64,000 nucleotides of DNA, from contig JANATF010000019.1 in the NCBI GenBank assembly GCA_029449245.1, positions 124,001 to 188,000 of the forward strand, in the 5' to 3' direction. Source of the DNA: Mortierella alpina. Its lineage: Eukaryota > Mortierellomycota > Mortierellomycetes > Mortierellales > Mortierellaceae. The notes under the pieces are model-generated. The model searched no databases and was not told the origin of the DNA. It saw only the letters and a list, made by a program, of their open reading frames with translations. A program made the position numbers and the translations under genes. This document shows positions 1 through 10,900 of the stretch, in pieces (position 1 is the first letter of the stretch; each line of letters starts with the position of its first letter).

Positions 1-2345
1 CAACCGAGGCTGATTGCCACGAGCCTTGCACCTGCACAGCGCCGTCTGGCCCTATAAATGCCTTGCTGCCGCCCATATACTGAGCCTGACGGCCAACCGC
101 CATCAGATTAGACAACTTCTCTGCCTTTTCTTTAGCCACCTTCTCAGGCGTCCTGCAAATATCGCACCGGGCACCATCCTGACAAACAACTTCTTTGCTG
201 ACGTTGCCTTCTCCAAAGTATTCGCATAAGAAAACATGCCGGCACTTTGTCGTATTTTCACAGTATGCCACCATCTGCTCAAATTGCCGAATAGAGTCCA
301 TGGCCGGTTTTTGCTTGGAACTAGAGTCGCCGTCCTTTTTCCGCTTCAAACGTCGCCTCTCTTTCTCCATCTCGAGCAGAAATTCTATTTTGCTTCTGTC
401 TTCGCGTGAATAATAGAGGATACACCTAGAAATCTCTCCATCACGCCCAGCGCGTCCACTCTCCTGATAATACCCTAAGGAGGGTAAGCAAGATCCCGTT
501 AGTCAATGGCCTTTCCTTGAATGAGCATTCATGAAACTGTTGCAGTTACGAGAAATACCTTCGATCGTCTTTGGCAGCTCCCAGTGGCAAACAAACCGAA
601 CATTTGGTTTATCGATTCCCATTCCAAAGGCGATGGTGGCAACGATCACATCGATCGGTTGTGTGTCAGGTCCATTCTCAGTCTTGCCTTTAACATCACC
701 GGCGCACCATCGTCGTTGAACGATATCTCTTTGCTTTGGTGTCATTCCCGAGTGGAAAGCTGCAGCTTTGATACCATCGCCGAGAAGGCGGGCCGCCAAA
801 TCCTCGCACATCAAGCGCTGTCCACAGTAAATAATGCCACAGACTGGCTCTACTTTGGGGTCGGCTGGCTCTTTTGTACCGCGTTTTGGTGCTGTGCGTG
901 AATCAGGTGAAGCTGACAGTGCTGTAGATGATGAAGCAAATCCAGGGGCAAACCCCGCATTCTCTCCTGCCTGTAACCGTCTAATGCGACTCTTATATAC
1001 TCCTCTGAGAAATCCAAGAAAGTTTCCATATCTGTCATCATTGTCGAATCGCACCTGATGTTGCAACAGATGTTAATTTCTTCAAGATCTGAGGGCACAT
1101 GTGAAGAAACACGATCAGAGTTGGGGCATGCCATGAGACTGACCTCGTAGTAAAGATTTTCGCGGTTGAAGGAGGACATGAAAAGGCATAGCTCAGGTGG
1201 GTCGGGTAGTCCCAATACCCTCTGGATATCCTGTCGGACCCTAATTCAAAGCGAATTGACCAAAGGAAGCTGTGAGGGGGCTGCTTTGCTGTTACAGAGC
1301 ACGTCTTAAGTCGCCATCGAACTCTCAGGAACGTGCAGACAAACCTTTCTGTTGCGGTTGCAGTCAATGCCACGATTGGAATTTTGGGAAACGCAATCCT
1401 GATATAGTCCAGCTTCGCGTAGTCCTTTCTAAAGTCATGACCCCATTCACTGATACAGTGCGCCTATAGGTGCCAAGAGATGCTGTTTAGTCAGCATCCT
1501 GCCATCCTACCATCCTTGGCGACATCGCAGTGGCTATACACTTGCCTCGTCAATAACCAGTCTCGCCAAAGCCCCTCGGCTCTCCAGAGCGGCAATATGC
1601 TTCCGAAATTCCGATGTTGCCAGAAGCTCAGGAGTAACTATCGCATCCAATGATCAAGGTCCGCAAGATTCGAAATAATCAGCACCAAGTGCAAATCGTC
1701 ATCATATCCTCCAGGATTCTCTGGGCGTCCATGTACCATATAGTAACTTGATTGTAGGTATAGAGAGTCCAAGATCGGTCATGACCTTTGTGCGCTCTGC
1801 TTTGCTGACCGACGAGTTTAACGCTGCTGCCTTGACGCCTAGGCGCAATAGCGCGTTACATTGGTCCTGGATGAGTGCCAACAGTGGTGACACCACGATA
1901 GTCAGACCTTTGCTTATAAGTGCTGGAAGCTGGTAGCAGAGTGATTTGCCGCCTCCAGTTGGCATGATAACGAGAACGTCGCGGCCTAGTTCAATGCAAG
2001 TCTGGTGAGAGGATTATCAGCAACTGGCCATATCCCCATATAAGGGCTGGCGCGCGTTAGGATGAATGACTCGTGAGTAATGCGTACCTTTCAAGACAGC
2101 CTTTACGATCTCCATTTGTTGCCCCCGAAATTCCTGCAATCGAAACACTATTCATTGTTGTCAACAGTAACTGCTTCTGGTGAGACGGAATGAGAATGAC
2201 TACCGAATTTGACAAAGTGTTGGGCAACCTCTCCTTGTTGACATACCTGAACGTAGACATCGGTGACAGTCTGCAAGTGTTTTCGAGGTGAATTGATTCT
2301 GCTGAGCTTCTTGAAATTCCTTGGTGTTGCCGGAATGCTTCTCAA
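1..2345 (-). CDS. RecQ-family ATP-dependent DNA helicase (3' end outside window)
   Basis: A 3'-5' DNA helicase of the RecQ family, which unwinds recombination and replication intermediates in the nucleus. Exons read on the minus strand: about 2345-2247, 2133-2088, 1985-1737, 1637-1546, 1463-1345, 1240-1144, 1054-559 and 474 to beyond base 1. Joined, they give motif I ([15 protein letters not shown]), a DEAH box, [41 protein letters not shown] and motif VI ([10 protein letters not shown]). These are followed by the cysteine-bearing zinc-binding region ([14 protein letters not shown], later CDIC). The intron at 1545-1464 has a GC donor. An insertion of about 50 residues, rich in S, A and P, lies just before the IIYC motif. 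The first exon has no in-frame ATG near 2345, so the true start is probably in an additional upstream exon. No frameshift is needed anywhere, so the gene looks functional. Which RecQ paralogue it is cannot be told from this part. Confidence 0.87.
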
Positions 2346-3206
2346 AGCTAAGCTGTGTCTGGACTTTAACCGTCTTCATCGTCTTCAGCGTTGTCGGCAC
2401 GTCCTTGCGCGTCCTGTCGGGATACCCTATGAGCGATTGTGTGTTTTGTTGTTGCGGAATGAACTGAACAAGAACCAAAAGGTAAAAAGTCAAAAAAATT
2501 GAGGGTCGGCATTTTTTGAAGGCATTCAGGTCTCAGCAACCGTCAGAGCCCAAGGCTCCTGTCTGTGCTTGCGCACACACAGAACGCCAACACACACGCA
2601 CTGCTGTATCCTCCAGGATGATTCCTGTGCCATCTGTTGCTGTACTCGAAGGACAACGGGAAGCAGCGACAGCGACTCGACAAAGGTACGATCAGCAGAG
2701 CAGGCACGTCCCCTATTTTAATAGTACGAAATGGCCCACTTTACGCGATCCACCCCCAAGAGTAGCCACGAGTACAGCCCTCCTTGGTGACCCCATTCTT
2801 TCAACACCTCTGTGTAGTGCCAAGACTCTTTATGCCGGTATGGTGAGCAGTGGGAGGTAATACGAGCTATTCAAACTGCCAGGCTGTTGAACAGCGTATG
2901 TGTGAAAGTGAAAATGCAGCCCTGCCAATCCCAAAGCCCAAAAGATAAAGCCTATTTTCTTTTTTGTCTTGCACCCTCTCTCGTCTTCTCTTCGCTCTTC
3001 TCCCTTCTCCTCTCCACCTTACCATTACAACCCCCATTTCAACACCATCGCAGCTTCTCCATTGTACTTGCACTTCTACATTCGTGCCATCCTGCCTTCA
3101 CCCCCAGCACTCGACCACCCACATAACAGACGCATTCGACCTTTGGGCGCATCATTGACTCTATAAGTTTGAGGCACCTCATCTCCCAAGCAAACCCAAG
3201 GGTCCA
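2346..3206. promoter_or_regulatory. Intergenic region between divergent RecQ and DUF2985 genes
   Basis: About 860 bp between the minus-strand RecQ exons and the plus-strand gene starting at 3207. It probably holds the missing 5' exon of RecQ (in about 2346-2500) and both promoters. From about 2960 to 3120 the plus strand becomes strongly C/T-rich, the usual look of a leader upstream of a start codon in this window. I see no supported gene. Confidence 0.5.
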
Positions 3207-5392
3207 ATGCCGCTACCACTGATCAAGGGGAGCGGACTCAACAACAGTCATGGGAACACAACTAGGATGGACTCGGAGGGGTATCAAACAGCAGCAGCGT
3301 CTACAGCGGCGGCCACTTCAAGATCAGAAACGGTAGGGCAATGAACGCTGTATCGATAGTGCATGCCTTCTTGACCGTTACCTCATAATGCGTCACTGAC
3401 CTCTGTTGTCTTCAGACCCTCCAGATACACGAATTACCTCTGAGGAAGGGCCTTCCAGCCGAGGCTGAACACTTTTCTTTACGCACATGGATCCGCAATG
3501 CTCCTTGGAGCCAATACTTCAAGGACGGCTGTCGGTTGATCGTCAAGTCGCCTTTGAACTTCTTCATCTTCTTCTGCTGTCTTTCTGTGGTTGTCTGGGG
3601 CGCGTTTCTCGTCCTACTTATGGGCAATATGGTCAAACTCCAGGACAATGCTACTCAAAAGTTGTGGATCGAGATTGCTTCTCAGGTTCTCAACGGCTTC
3701 TTCACCATCGCCAACGTTCCTGTCCATCCCAAGCGCTTTTTGGGGTTCATCCGAGGAGTTCGAATCTGGCGTGAGGACAACAACGTGCGGCAGCATTTTG
3801 TGAACAAATTTCTTGCCCAACAGCCTACAGCAAACATAGAGAACGGATCCACAGAGAAAGAGCGGACGCAGGAGCTGCTGGAAATGCTCGACTTCTACCG
3901 CTGCTTCCCGGACTATGGTCGTGATCGGATAGAGGCCCACCCATTCACCCCCATCCCCGAGTATGAGTCCGCAGAGGCGTCCTTTGGACGGTCCAGGTCC
4001 GCAAGTAAGGCTGTTGCCAAGGTCGTTGTCTCTCGGTCTAGATCTCGCTCCAAATCCAGGTCGCGAAGCAAAGAGCCGTTTAGGACTTCGACGATTCAGG
4101 AGATGGAAATGTTGATGAGGAACCACAACAGCAGCACTACCAATTCAAACACTCTTCATCCAGCCGTTTTTGTTGATATGGAATCACCCGCCATCCAACC
4201 CAAAAGTGCAACATCTACAGCTACAGACACAGCTGCAGCCTTGGAGTCGCCGCCTCTGGTCTCACCTGTGGAAGCAACGATCAGGGTCGATATCTCTGAA
4301 GATGATTTAAACGAGCTCTTGTCGGAGGAAACCCATCGCGTCGTCCAGTCGATTGTCCTGCCTTTTCTGCCATTTCCACTGGACATGCCAACTTTTTCAG
4401 ACGATGCCAACAATGTGGCGGATATGGATGCCGTTCGAGAGCAGTCTGCAGCTGTGCAGTCTACCAAGTCTATAGCACAAATGGAGCAAGGCTTGGGCGT
4501 GCCTTCTCCCAACGTGCGTCCTTCCCCCACACCCTACGGTGGACTACAACGTGGATCATCCTTTGCTACACTTTCTAGGATGACCAACAAGCGAGCATCT
4601 CCGAGGACGAGGGCGAGAACTATGACCATGTCAATGGTGAGGGATGCGGACACGGGCGTCGATCCGCTGCTTTCCAAACGCTCGACGTTTGTTGTGCACG
4701 AGTCTCCTGCGGCACCTCACAGAGCTCATACCGTGGACGAGTCGGCATCTATGCATTCTGATGACGATAGGCCCAGTGCAACCAAATCCGAAAAGAGTAA
4801 AGAGCCGCCACCATTGATTCACATGCCGCGGGCGCTCACGCAGGAACAGATGGACTGGGTTGATGGAAGGCAGGCTCGCCTGCTGAGACGTCAAGGTCGA
4901 CTCCAAAAGGCATGGCCCTGGTACAACTACACTATACCGACTGGTATTGAGCCTGTAGACTTTTTCGCCCCTCCAGAGAAGCAACCCGCCATATTGGATG
5001 GGAATTGGCTTCGGGAATCAACAGCAAGCAATAATGAAGGAGCACGGGCTCATGAGCATGCGGATGATGCAGCTGGAGGCGTCATTTTACTAAGCTCTCT
5101 CCCTTCAGACCTGGTTATCACACCAGGACGCTATTGTCTGATCGTGGGCTCGTTCAATCTGAACTCGATGATACAGGAAATCCTTTGCGGCTTCATGTGG
5201 GGCATGAACTACCATGTTCGGCCAGGCTGGGTTGTTGGGACAGGCATGGCGTTTGGATGCTTGGCGGCTATCTTGCCCAGTGTTCTCATCATGCTGCACG
5301 AACATGCCATGAGCAAGGTACGGGTGGTGGCGACCACTGAGGAAGCCATTCAAGATGCTCTGGACGAGAAGGCCCCGGTCAACAGTCCGTAA
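3207..5392 (+). CDS. DUF2985-type integral membrane protein
   Basis: Two exons, 3207-3332 and 3416-5392 (83 nt phase-0 intron), give 700 residues. Around residues 80-125 is a hydrophobic segment (PLNFFIFFCCLSVVVWGAFL) followed by a block ending NGFFTIANVPVHPKRFLGF. This resembles the fungal DUF2985 membrane family, in which a Trp/Gln block and a conserved histidine-proline follow the first helix. The middle (about residues 190-480) is Ser/Arg-, Thr- and acid-rich and probably disordered. A second pair of hydrophobic segments lies near the C-terminus (MIQEILCGFMWGM and GTGMAFGCLAAILPSVLIML). The function of the family is unknown; association with a membrane is the only safe inference. The start is the first ATG after a stop-containing leader and gives a clean splice into the domain frame. 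Confidence 0.78.
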
Positions 5393-6189
5393 ATACCACC
5401 TCCTCCATATACCTCGCCGTACATAGCAATGTTGTAATATAGATCTGGGTTGACACCGAAGTTGAGCAAGGAGGCAAATCGTGAGCAAGTGTACTTTATG
5501 CTGCCATGATATGCGTCATAGTTGTGTATGAAGCAGCCGCTTTGTACTGTAGTTCATGATGCAGTACACAGTCTTCGGATAACGAACCCTATTCTTTGGC
5601 TCACGACAACATTCTACAACAGCATGTTGCTGCTTCTGTGGTTGTATCTGTCTGAATTCTGCTGATGTTCCTATCAAGCCTCCGCTGTGTACAATAGTGA
5701 AAGGTATGTTTTCAATGTTCTGGCACCCACGATGGCGAGGAGATTCGGGTCCCCTGGTGATGCTGGATTACAATGGTCTAACGGCACTACTGCAGGATAG
5801 ACGCGGACACAAAAAACTACAGACGAGATGAGCGTGTATGCAACCGCATGTTGGTGCTTGCTCTTCCCCTGCAGATGCATGTCGAGAAGGCATTATTTGA
5901 GGCAATTTCACCCCCCGCTTTTGAGTGGTGCCACACATTAGAGTGGCCCACAAAACCACTAAACTATATCTTCTGCCCGTTTTTTTTATTTGTTCATACA
6001 TCCTCACCATCCTCGCATCCGCTGCCTTCCTTTTCCATCACTCGATCCGACCCTCCACTCCCCTTCCCTTGCCTCGCCCTGCAAGCCCTGCCATTCCATC
6101 TCCCCGCTTCCGCTGACGATCACGCCCTTCCTCCTTCTCATTCTAATCCGCTCCCCATCCTCTGATCCAGCCCGGATCTCTGCTCTGCC
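5393..6189. other. Intergenic, no gene seen
   Basis: About 800 bp between two plus-strand genes. The first part should be the 3' UTR of the DUF2985 gene. From about 5980 the plus strand becomes C/T-rich, as expected for the leader of the gene starting at 6190. Small ORFs in both strands show no domain or codon signal. Confidence 0.5.
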
Positions 6190-7530
6190 ATGGAAACCTC
6201 TGCCTCTGTCCGACCACGACCGAGGCTCACCGCCTCCTCTGCGCCAGCGAGACGCACTCCCACTCCTGCTCCCACCCGTGCAGACCCCACCCTTTCATCG
6301 TCACTAGCCTCCGGCACATTGAGCCCCACTCCTTCGTCCCAGCCGGACTCTGCCCACGCGGGTCTCTCAACTCCAGCCATCGCTGGCATTGGTGCCGCGG
6401 TAGGCCTCATCCTGCTCTTCATCATCTCGGTCGTCCTCTGCAAGAGACGACGCGCCAGCGTCTACGCCAAACGTCCAGAAGGCTATGATCCCAGCCGCGA
6501 CCCCATTGATCCTAACGATGTGCTCCCCCCTGACAACAAGCCCAGCCAGAGGACACCAACAGCTCTACATAATGACTCGGGCTTTAATGCACACCCCATG
6601 GCAACCCGAGGTGCCGAACCCTCTGCCAGTAGCCAGTATCCATCCGCCCCTAGCACACAGCAGCCGCAACTAGACTACGAGCACTACGAGGATCATATCC
6701 AGTCGCATTTTGCACACCAGAGCCCAGAGCTGCAGACTCCCACTGCGGATGCTCTTGCCAGCTCTGTACTTTCGAGCCCAGTACGGCCCCCGCCCAACAT
6801 CTCGACGACCCCCTCCATGGAAAGCAACTCTGGCCCTGGACCCCTGCCCCCTTCACAAAGAGCGCAAATGAACTACCAGCAACCTGTTTCACCTCGCTCG
6901 CCTCGCTCGCCTCGCTCACCCCGGTCTCATCCCCTGCAGGCGCCAAGCTCAAATTCGCGCCCAGCACCCGACACCGAGATCTTTAATGAGATGGGGAACC
7001 AGTTTGTTCTCCAGGGCAATAGCATAGAGCAAGGGCGTGACAGCTACGAGCAGGTCGGCGCGAGAGCTCCGTCCGAATCGTCTTATAGAACAGGAACCGC
7101 GGCGCCCATGCAGGATACGCAACGAGGAAATATGCGGGGACCCGCCGCTCCACCCTCCGGCCAGTATTATAGCAACTCTGGGTCTCCCAGCTCCACAGCA
7201 CTTGGTTCTCCACGAGGCCCCCGACCTGGCAACAGCAATAGCAGTGCCTACTCCTCCCCGCGACAAGGACCTTCCCAGGCGTCGCCTCGTCTCCCGCATG
7301 CACAGTATCAAGGCCATCCTCCTTACCCGCAGCAGGCACCTCATCAGATGCCGTCGAATGGGCCTGGATACTCACCGCACATGTACCCTCAGTCGCAGCC
7401 TCCATATGGGGCACCTATCCGATCCCCGCCAATAGGCCCGGGGTCCAGGGGACCAGGATACTCCCAACCGTCGCCCAACTATCCACCTTCGTCCACCTAC
7501 CAGCCTACGGCCAACTACACTTACACCTAG
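6190..7530 (+). CDS. Single-pass membrane protein with Ser/Pro/Gln-rich cytoplasmic tail
   Basis: A single uninterrupted exon encodes 446 residues. Residues 1-57 are Ser/Thr/Pro-rich, like an O-glycosylated extracellular stretch. One clear transmembrane helix follows at about 62-83 (AIAGIGAAVGLILLFIISVV), then a stop-transfer cluster CKRRRA. The remaining 360 residues are low-complexity, rich in Pro, Ser, Gln and Tyr, with a short SPRSPRSPRSPRS repeat near residue 236 and many YxxP-type turns. This layout resembles fungal cell-surface sensors of the Mid2/Skg6 type, but there is no sequence signature that fixes the family. The first ATG in a strong context (gccATGg) is used. The Helitron begins 70 bp after the stop codon, so the native 3' UTR may be shortened. 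Confidence 0.8.
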   Translation: METSASVRPRPRLTASSAPARRTPTPAPTRADPTLSSSLASGTLSPTPSSQPDSAHAGLSTPAIAGIGAAVGLILLFIISVVLCKRRRASVYAKRPEGYDPSRDPIDPNDVLPPDNKPSQRTPTALHNDSGFNAHPMATRGAEPSASSQYPSAPSTQQPQLDYEHYEDHIQSHFAHQSPELQTPTADALASSVLSSPVRPPPNISTTPSMESNSGPGPLPPSQRAQMNYQQPVSPRSPRSPRSPRSHPLQAPSSNSRPAPDTEIFNEMGNQFVLQGNSIEQGRDSYEQVGARAPSESSYRTGTAAPMQDTQRGNMRGPAAPPSGQYYSNSGSPSSTALGSPRGPRPGNSNSSAYSSPRQGPSQASPRLPHAQYQGHPPYPQQAPHQMPSNGPGYSPHMYPQSQPPYGAPIRSPPIGPGSRGPGYSQPSPNYPPSSTYQPTANYTYT

Positions 7531-7597
7531 AGAACCCAACACGCCGCCTATCGCTATTGTTCTAATCCTCTATATTATTAAAAGAATTGACCAAAAT

Positions 7598-7619
7598 TAA
7601 TCGCCATTTATGGCGATTA
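7598..7619. repeat. Perfect 10-bp inverted repeat at the Helitron 5' boundary
   Basis: TAATCGCCAT, two bases, then ATGGCGATTA: a perfect palindrome with 10-bp arms. The TC at 7601-7602, preceded by A at 7600, is the best match to the A^TC 5' terminus rule of Helitrons. The first bases of the element would then form a hairpin with their neighbours. The sequence is directly visible; assigning it as the 5' end is an inference. Confidence 0.75.
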
Positions 7620-7642
7620 GCTGTTAGCTGTTAGCGGTTAGC
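7617..7642 (+). repeat. Four TTAGC units at 7-bp spacing inside the Helitron 5' end
   Basis: TTAGC occurs at 7617, 7624, 7631 and 7638, separated by TG, TG and GG. Subterminal short repeats of this kind could be transposase-binding or regulatory sites. The role is inferred only from position. Confidence 0.6.
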
Positions 7643-7952
7643 TAACATGTCACGTGAGGGCAAAGCCCGAAGGTGACCGCGAGCGAGCTCCTGCGAGCTA
7701 CTGCTGCCGCGTGCGGCTGCAGTGGAGCGCGATAGCGCGACCGCCCCTGCCTTCTTGCGCGAAGCGAAGCGCAGTGCCACCATCTTTGAATGCGAAGCGC
7801 TCACAACCCCCAGAGAATGCTTCAGTGCACGCCGGTGGTTACTGTGTGACGTGTATGAAAGGATCAAAACAAAGCAAGAGATCTGATCTTCGACCTCATC
7901 TCTCCTCACCTCTCCCTCTTGAACAGCATTAGTCGAACATCATCCTCTCACA

Positions 7953-10900
7953 ATGTACGGTTCTTGGACAGGCTACGTGAACCCAGTTCCGTCATTCAAC
8001 TTTCTGTGATCTCATCACATCTCCAAATCTAATTCTCTAATTCTTTTCTATTTTCTTCCCACGACAGGGAAGTGACCTGCACCTTTTGCGGTATGCCAGG
8101 CCACAGTCGCAGCAGTAACAAGCGCTGTGAGATGAACATGAAAACGTACTGCCTGCGTTTTCCACGTATTCAGGTTGTTGGAGGAGTGAGTTGACTGAGA
8201 CCCAGTGCTAACTTTTATGCTTCATCAGGCTAGACGCCATACCCGATGACGCTGCAAGAGAAGCCCATATGGCGCGTGTGCGTGCGCGTAAAGCTGACCG
8301 GGAGCGCCAAGAGATGCTTGCTCCAGCTCCATCCCGTGCTCCTACCCCTGTCCTTGCACCTGTACCTGCAGCCCCTATACCTGCCACCATATGTAGGTTC
8401 TGCAATCAGCCTGGCCACCAACGGACATCACACAGAGACTGCCTTATGAACACGGAAAGGCTTGGACTGCGGCCAGTTGTTGCTCCCATACCTATTTGCG
8501 AATCTTGCAATCAGCCTGGCCACAAACGGAGATCACACAGAGACTGCCTAATGAACCCAGAACGGCTTGAACTGCAGCCAGCTCTCGCTCCCATCCCCAT
8601 ATGCGAATCTTGCAATCAACCTGGACACCAACGGATATCACACAGAGACTGCCTCATGAACCTTGAGACTTTGAGGCTACAGGCCATTCAGGACGCTGCA
8701 AATGCCCCCCCTGCCCCAGCCGCTGTTCCGGTTCCCGTTCCAGTATGCGCTTCTTGCAATCAACCTGGACACCAACGCATGTCCCATAGAGACTGCCCTA
8801 TGAACCCTGCAAGGCTACAGCCAATTCAAGAGGCTGACCCTGCCAACCCTGCTGCCGTCGACAGAGCTCGCCTAGGTCCTGTTCCAGTTCCAGTCCCACT
8901 TGCCCGACAACCTTTCCGAGAATCATCAGTACGAGGACCGGATATCGTGGGATACCGCCATACAATTGCACGCATGATCAACTGCCCTTATTGCAAAGCC
9001 AAGGTCTGGATTCAGGAAAAAACAAAAGGAACTAAAAGACGCCCTGTCTTTTCTATTTGCTGCGCGGAGGGACGCGTCAACGTGCCAGAGGTCACTCCAG
9101 AGCCAACGTTGGTGAATAGAATAGGAGATCTGTCAGCCATAGGAAAGGTATTCAGAGAATGCATCAGAAAATATAACTCTGTGTTGTCGTTCACGTCCAT
9201 GGGAGTAACTGTTGACCCTCACCTGGCAAGCGCGCGAAATGGTGTATACACCTTCCGTGCGCAAGGGTCCGTGGTGCATGAACTCGGTGCGTTAGTGCCC
9301 CGCGAAGGAGGGAGACCTTCTTTTGCGCAGATCTACTTTTATGACCCAGCCGAGCAAGTGAGACGCCGTCTTGCGGTTTTTTTTGCGTCGGCCACTCGCC
9401 AATGGCCAACAGCAGGAACAAAACCAGCAGGAGGATCAGTTGCAGGAGGACGTTCCTGCTGAGGATGACTTGGATCCCTATGATCCAATTGCTGAGGATG
9501 CCGTCGATGTGGATGCTCCGGTACAGGGTGAGGATGCTGAGGATGCCGCACCAGATGCAGAGCAGGTTCTTGCGGTGGAGGGCCTTGATCCAGAGTGTAT
9601 GTTGAGTCTTCAAACCATGCTCGAGGAAAAAAATCGATTCTGTGGCCTGTACAAAACCATTCGCGAGCGAGAGGCTGCTCAAGGCGGAGTAGTCGAACAC
9701 TACAAGATCCTTTTGAAGGCGGCAAGGGAAAAGAAGGCTCCGAGGCGACGCCAATATGATATCCCCTCTGCCACCGAAATTGCCGTTATAATTCCTGGAA
9801 ATGAGACGGCTGCCGAGAAAAGAGACATTGTGATTGAGGGTAAAGGCGGTGGATTGCGGAGAATCAATGAAACCCATCCAAACTACGATCCATTGCAGTA
9901 TGTGCTGCTGCATCCCGCAGGCGAAGATGGCTGGACACACAACACGCATTTGATGTTGGCCAAGAATGAAGTAGGTCCGGCATATCCGGGAGACGACGAC
10001 CTTGCAGAGGAGGCAGTACCAGATGAAGGAGTGGCACAGGTGGAGGAAGAGCAGGCAGAAGGCATTCACCTGGAAGGAGACAACGACAACGACAACGACG
10101 AGCTCCTTGCCGGCGACGAGGATGACGGCGAAGATGATTTTTGGGTTGATTTTGACCTTGATGGAGCTGACCTGGATAGGATGGATGAAGGGCCCAGGGA
10201 CAAATGTGTATCAGCGCGTGCCTACTATGCGTATCGGTTGCAGATCCGTGCTATTAGCGAGACAGATTGGCGTTCGTTCTTTTGGATGTTTGGTCGTCTC
10301 TGCCATCAGTACGTGGTGGATCAGTTTGCCAAAATCGAGGCCATGCGCCTGCGGTACTTTCGAGACCACCAAAAGGAGTGTCGTATCGCAGACTACAAAG
10401 GAGTTGTCGATGCCATTGCCAAGGATCAGGCTGCCGGAAGAACTGGAAAGTACACTGTCCTGCCAAGCTCCTTCACAGGCGGCCCCCGCTACATGTCCGG
10501 TCTGTACCAGGATGCCATGGCCATGGTGCGTGATCACGGCAAGCCAGATTTGTTCATCACGTTCACCTGCAACCCAAAGTGGCCCGAGATTACGGCCGAG
10601 TTGATGCCCGGGCAAGAGGCTGCTGATAGGCCAGACTTGATTGTGCGCGCGTTCAATATCAAGATGAAGGCACTTTTGAAAGACCTCCTCTTCAAAAACA
10701 TCTTGGGCAAAGTCATCGGCTACACCTGGGTCGTCGAGTTTCAAAAGCGAGGATTGCCTCACGTCCACATTCTTCTCATTCTGGACAAGCTGAGCAAGAT
10801 CAAGACCCCAGACGATATCAACTCGGTCGTATGTGCCGAGATCCCAGACCCGGTTCAACATCCCCTTGCGTATGAAACCGTGACAACAAGCATGATACAT

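Noticed and set aside
2516-2860. 114-codon plus-strand open frame between RecQ and the DUF2985 gene
   Set aside because: Low-complexity composition, no domain, and it overlaps the likely divergent promoter.
9371-9462. Frameshift or pseudogene call for the Helitron at the T8 run
   Set aside because: A 55-nt GT-AG intron removes the run and restores one frame, so decay is not needed.
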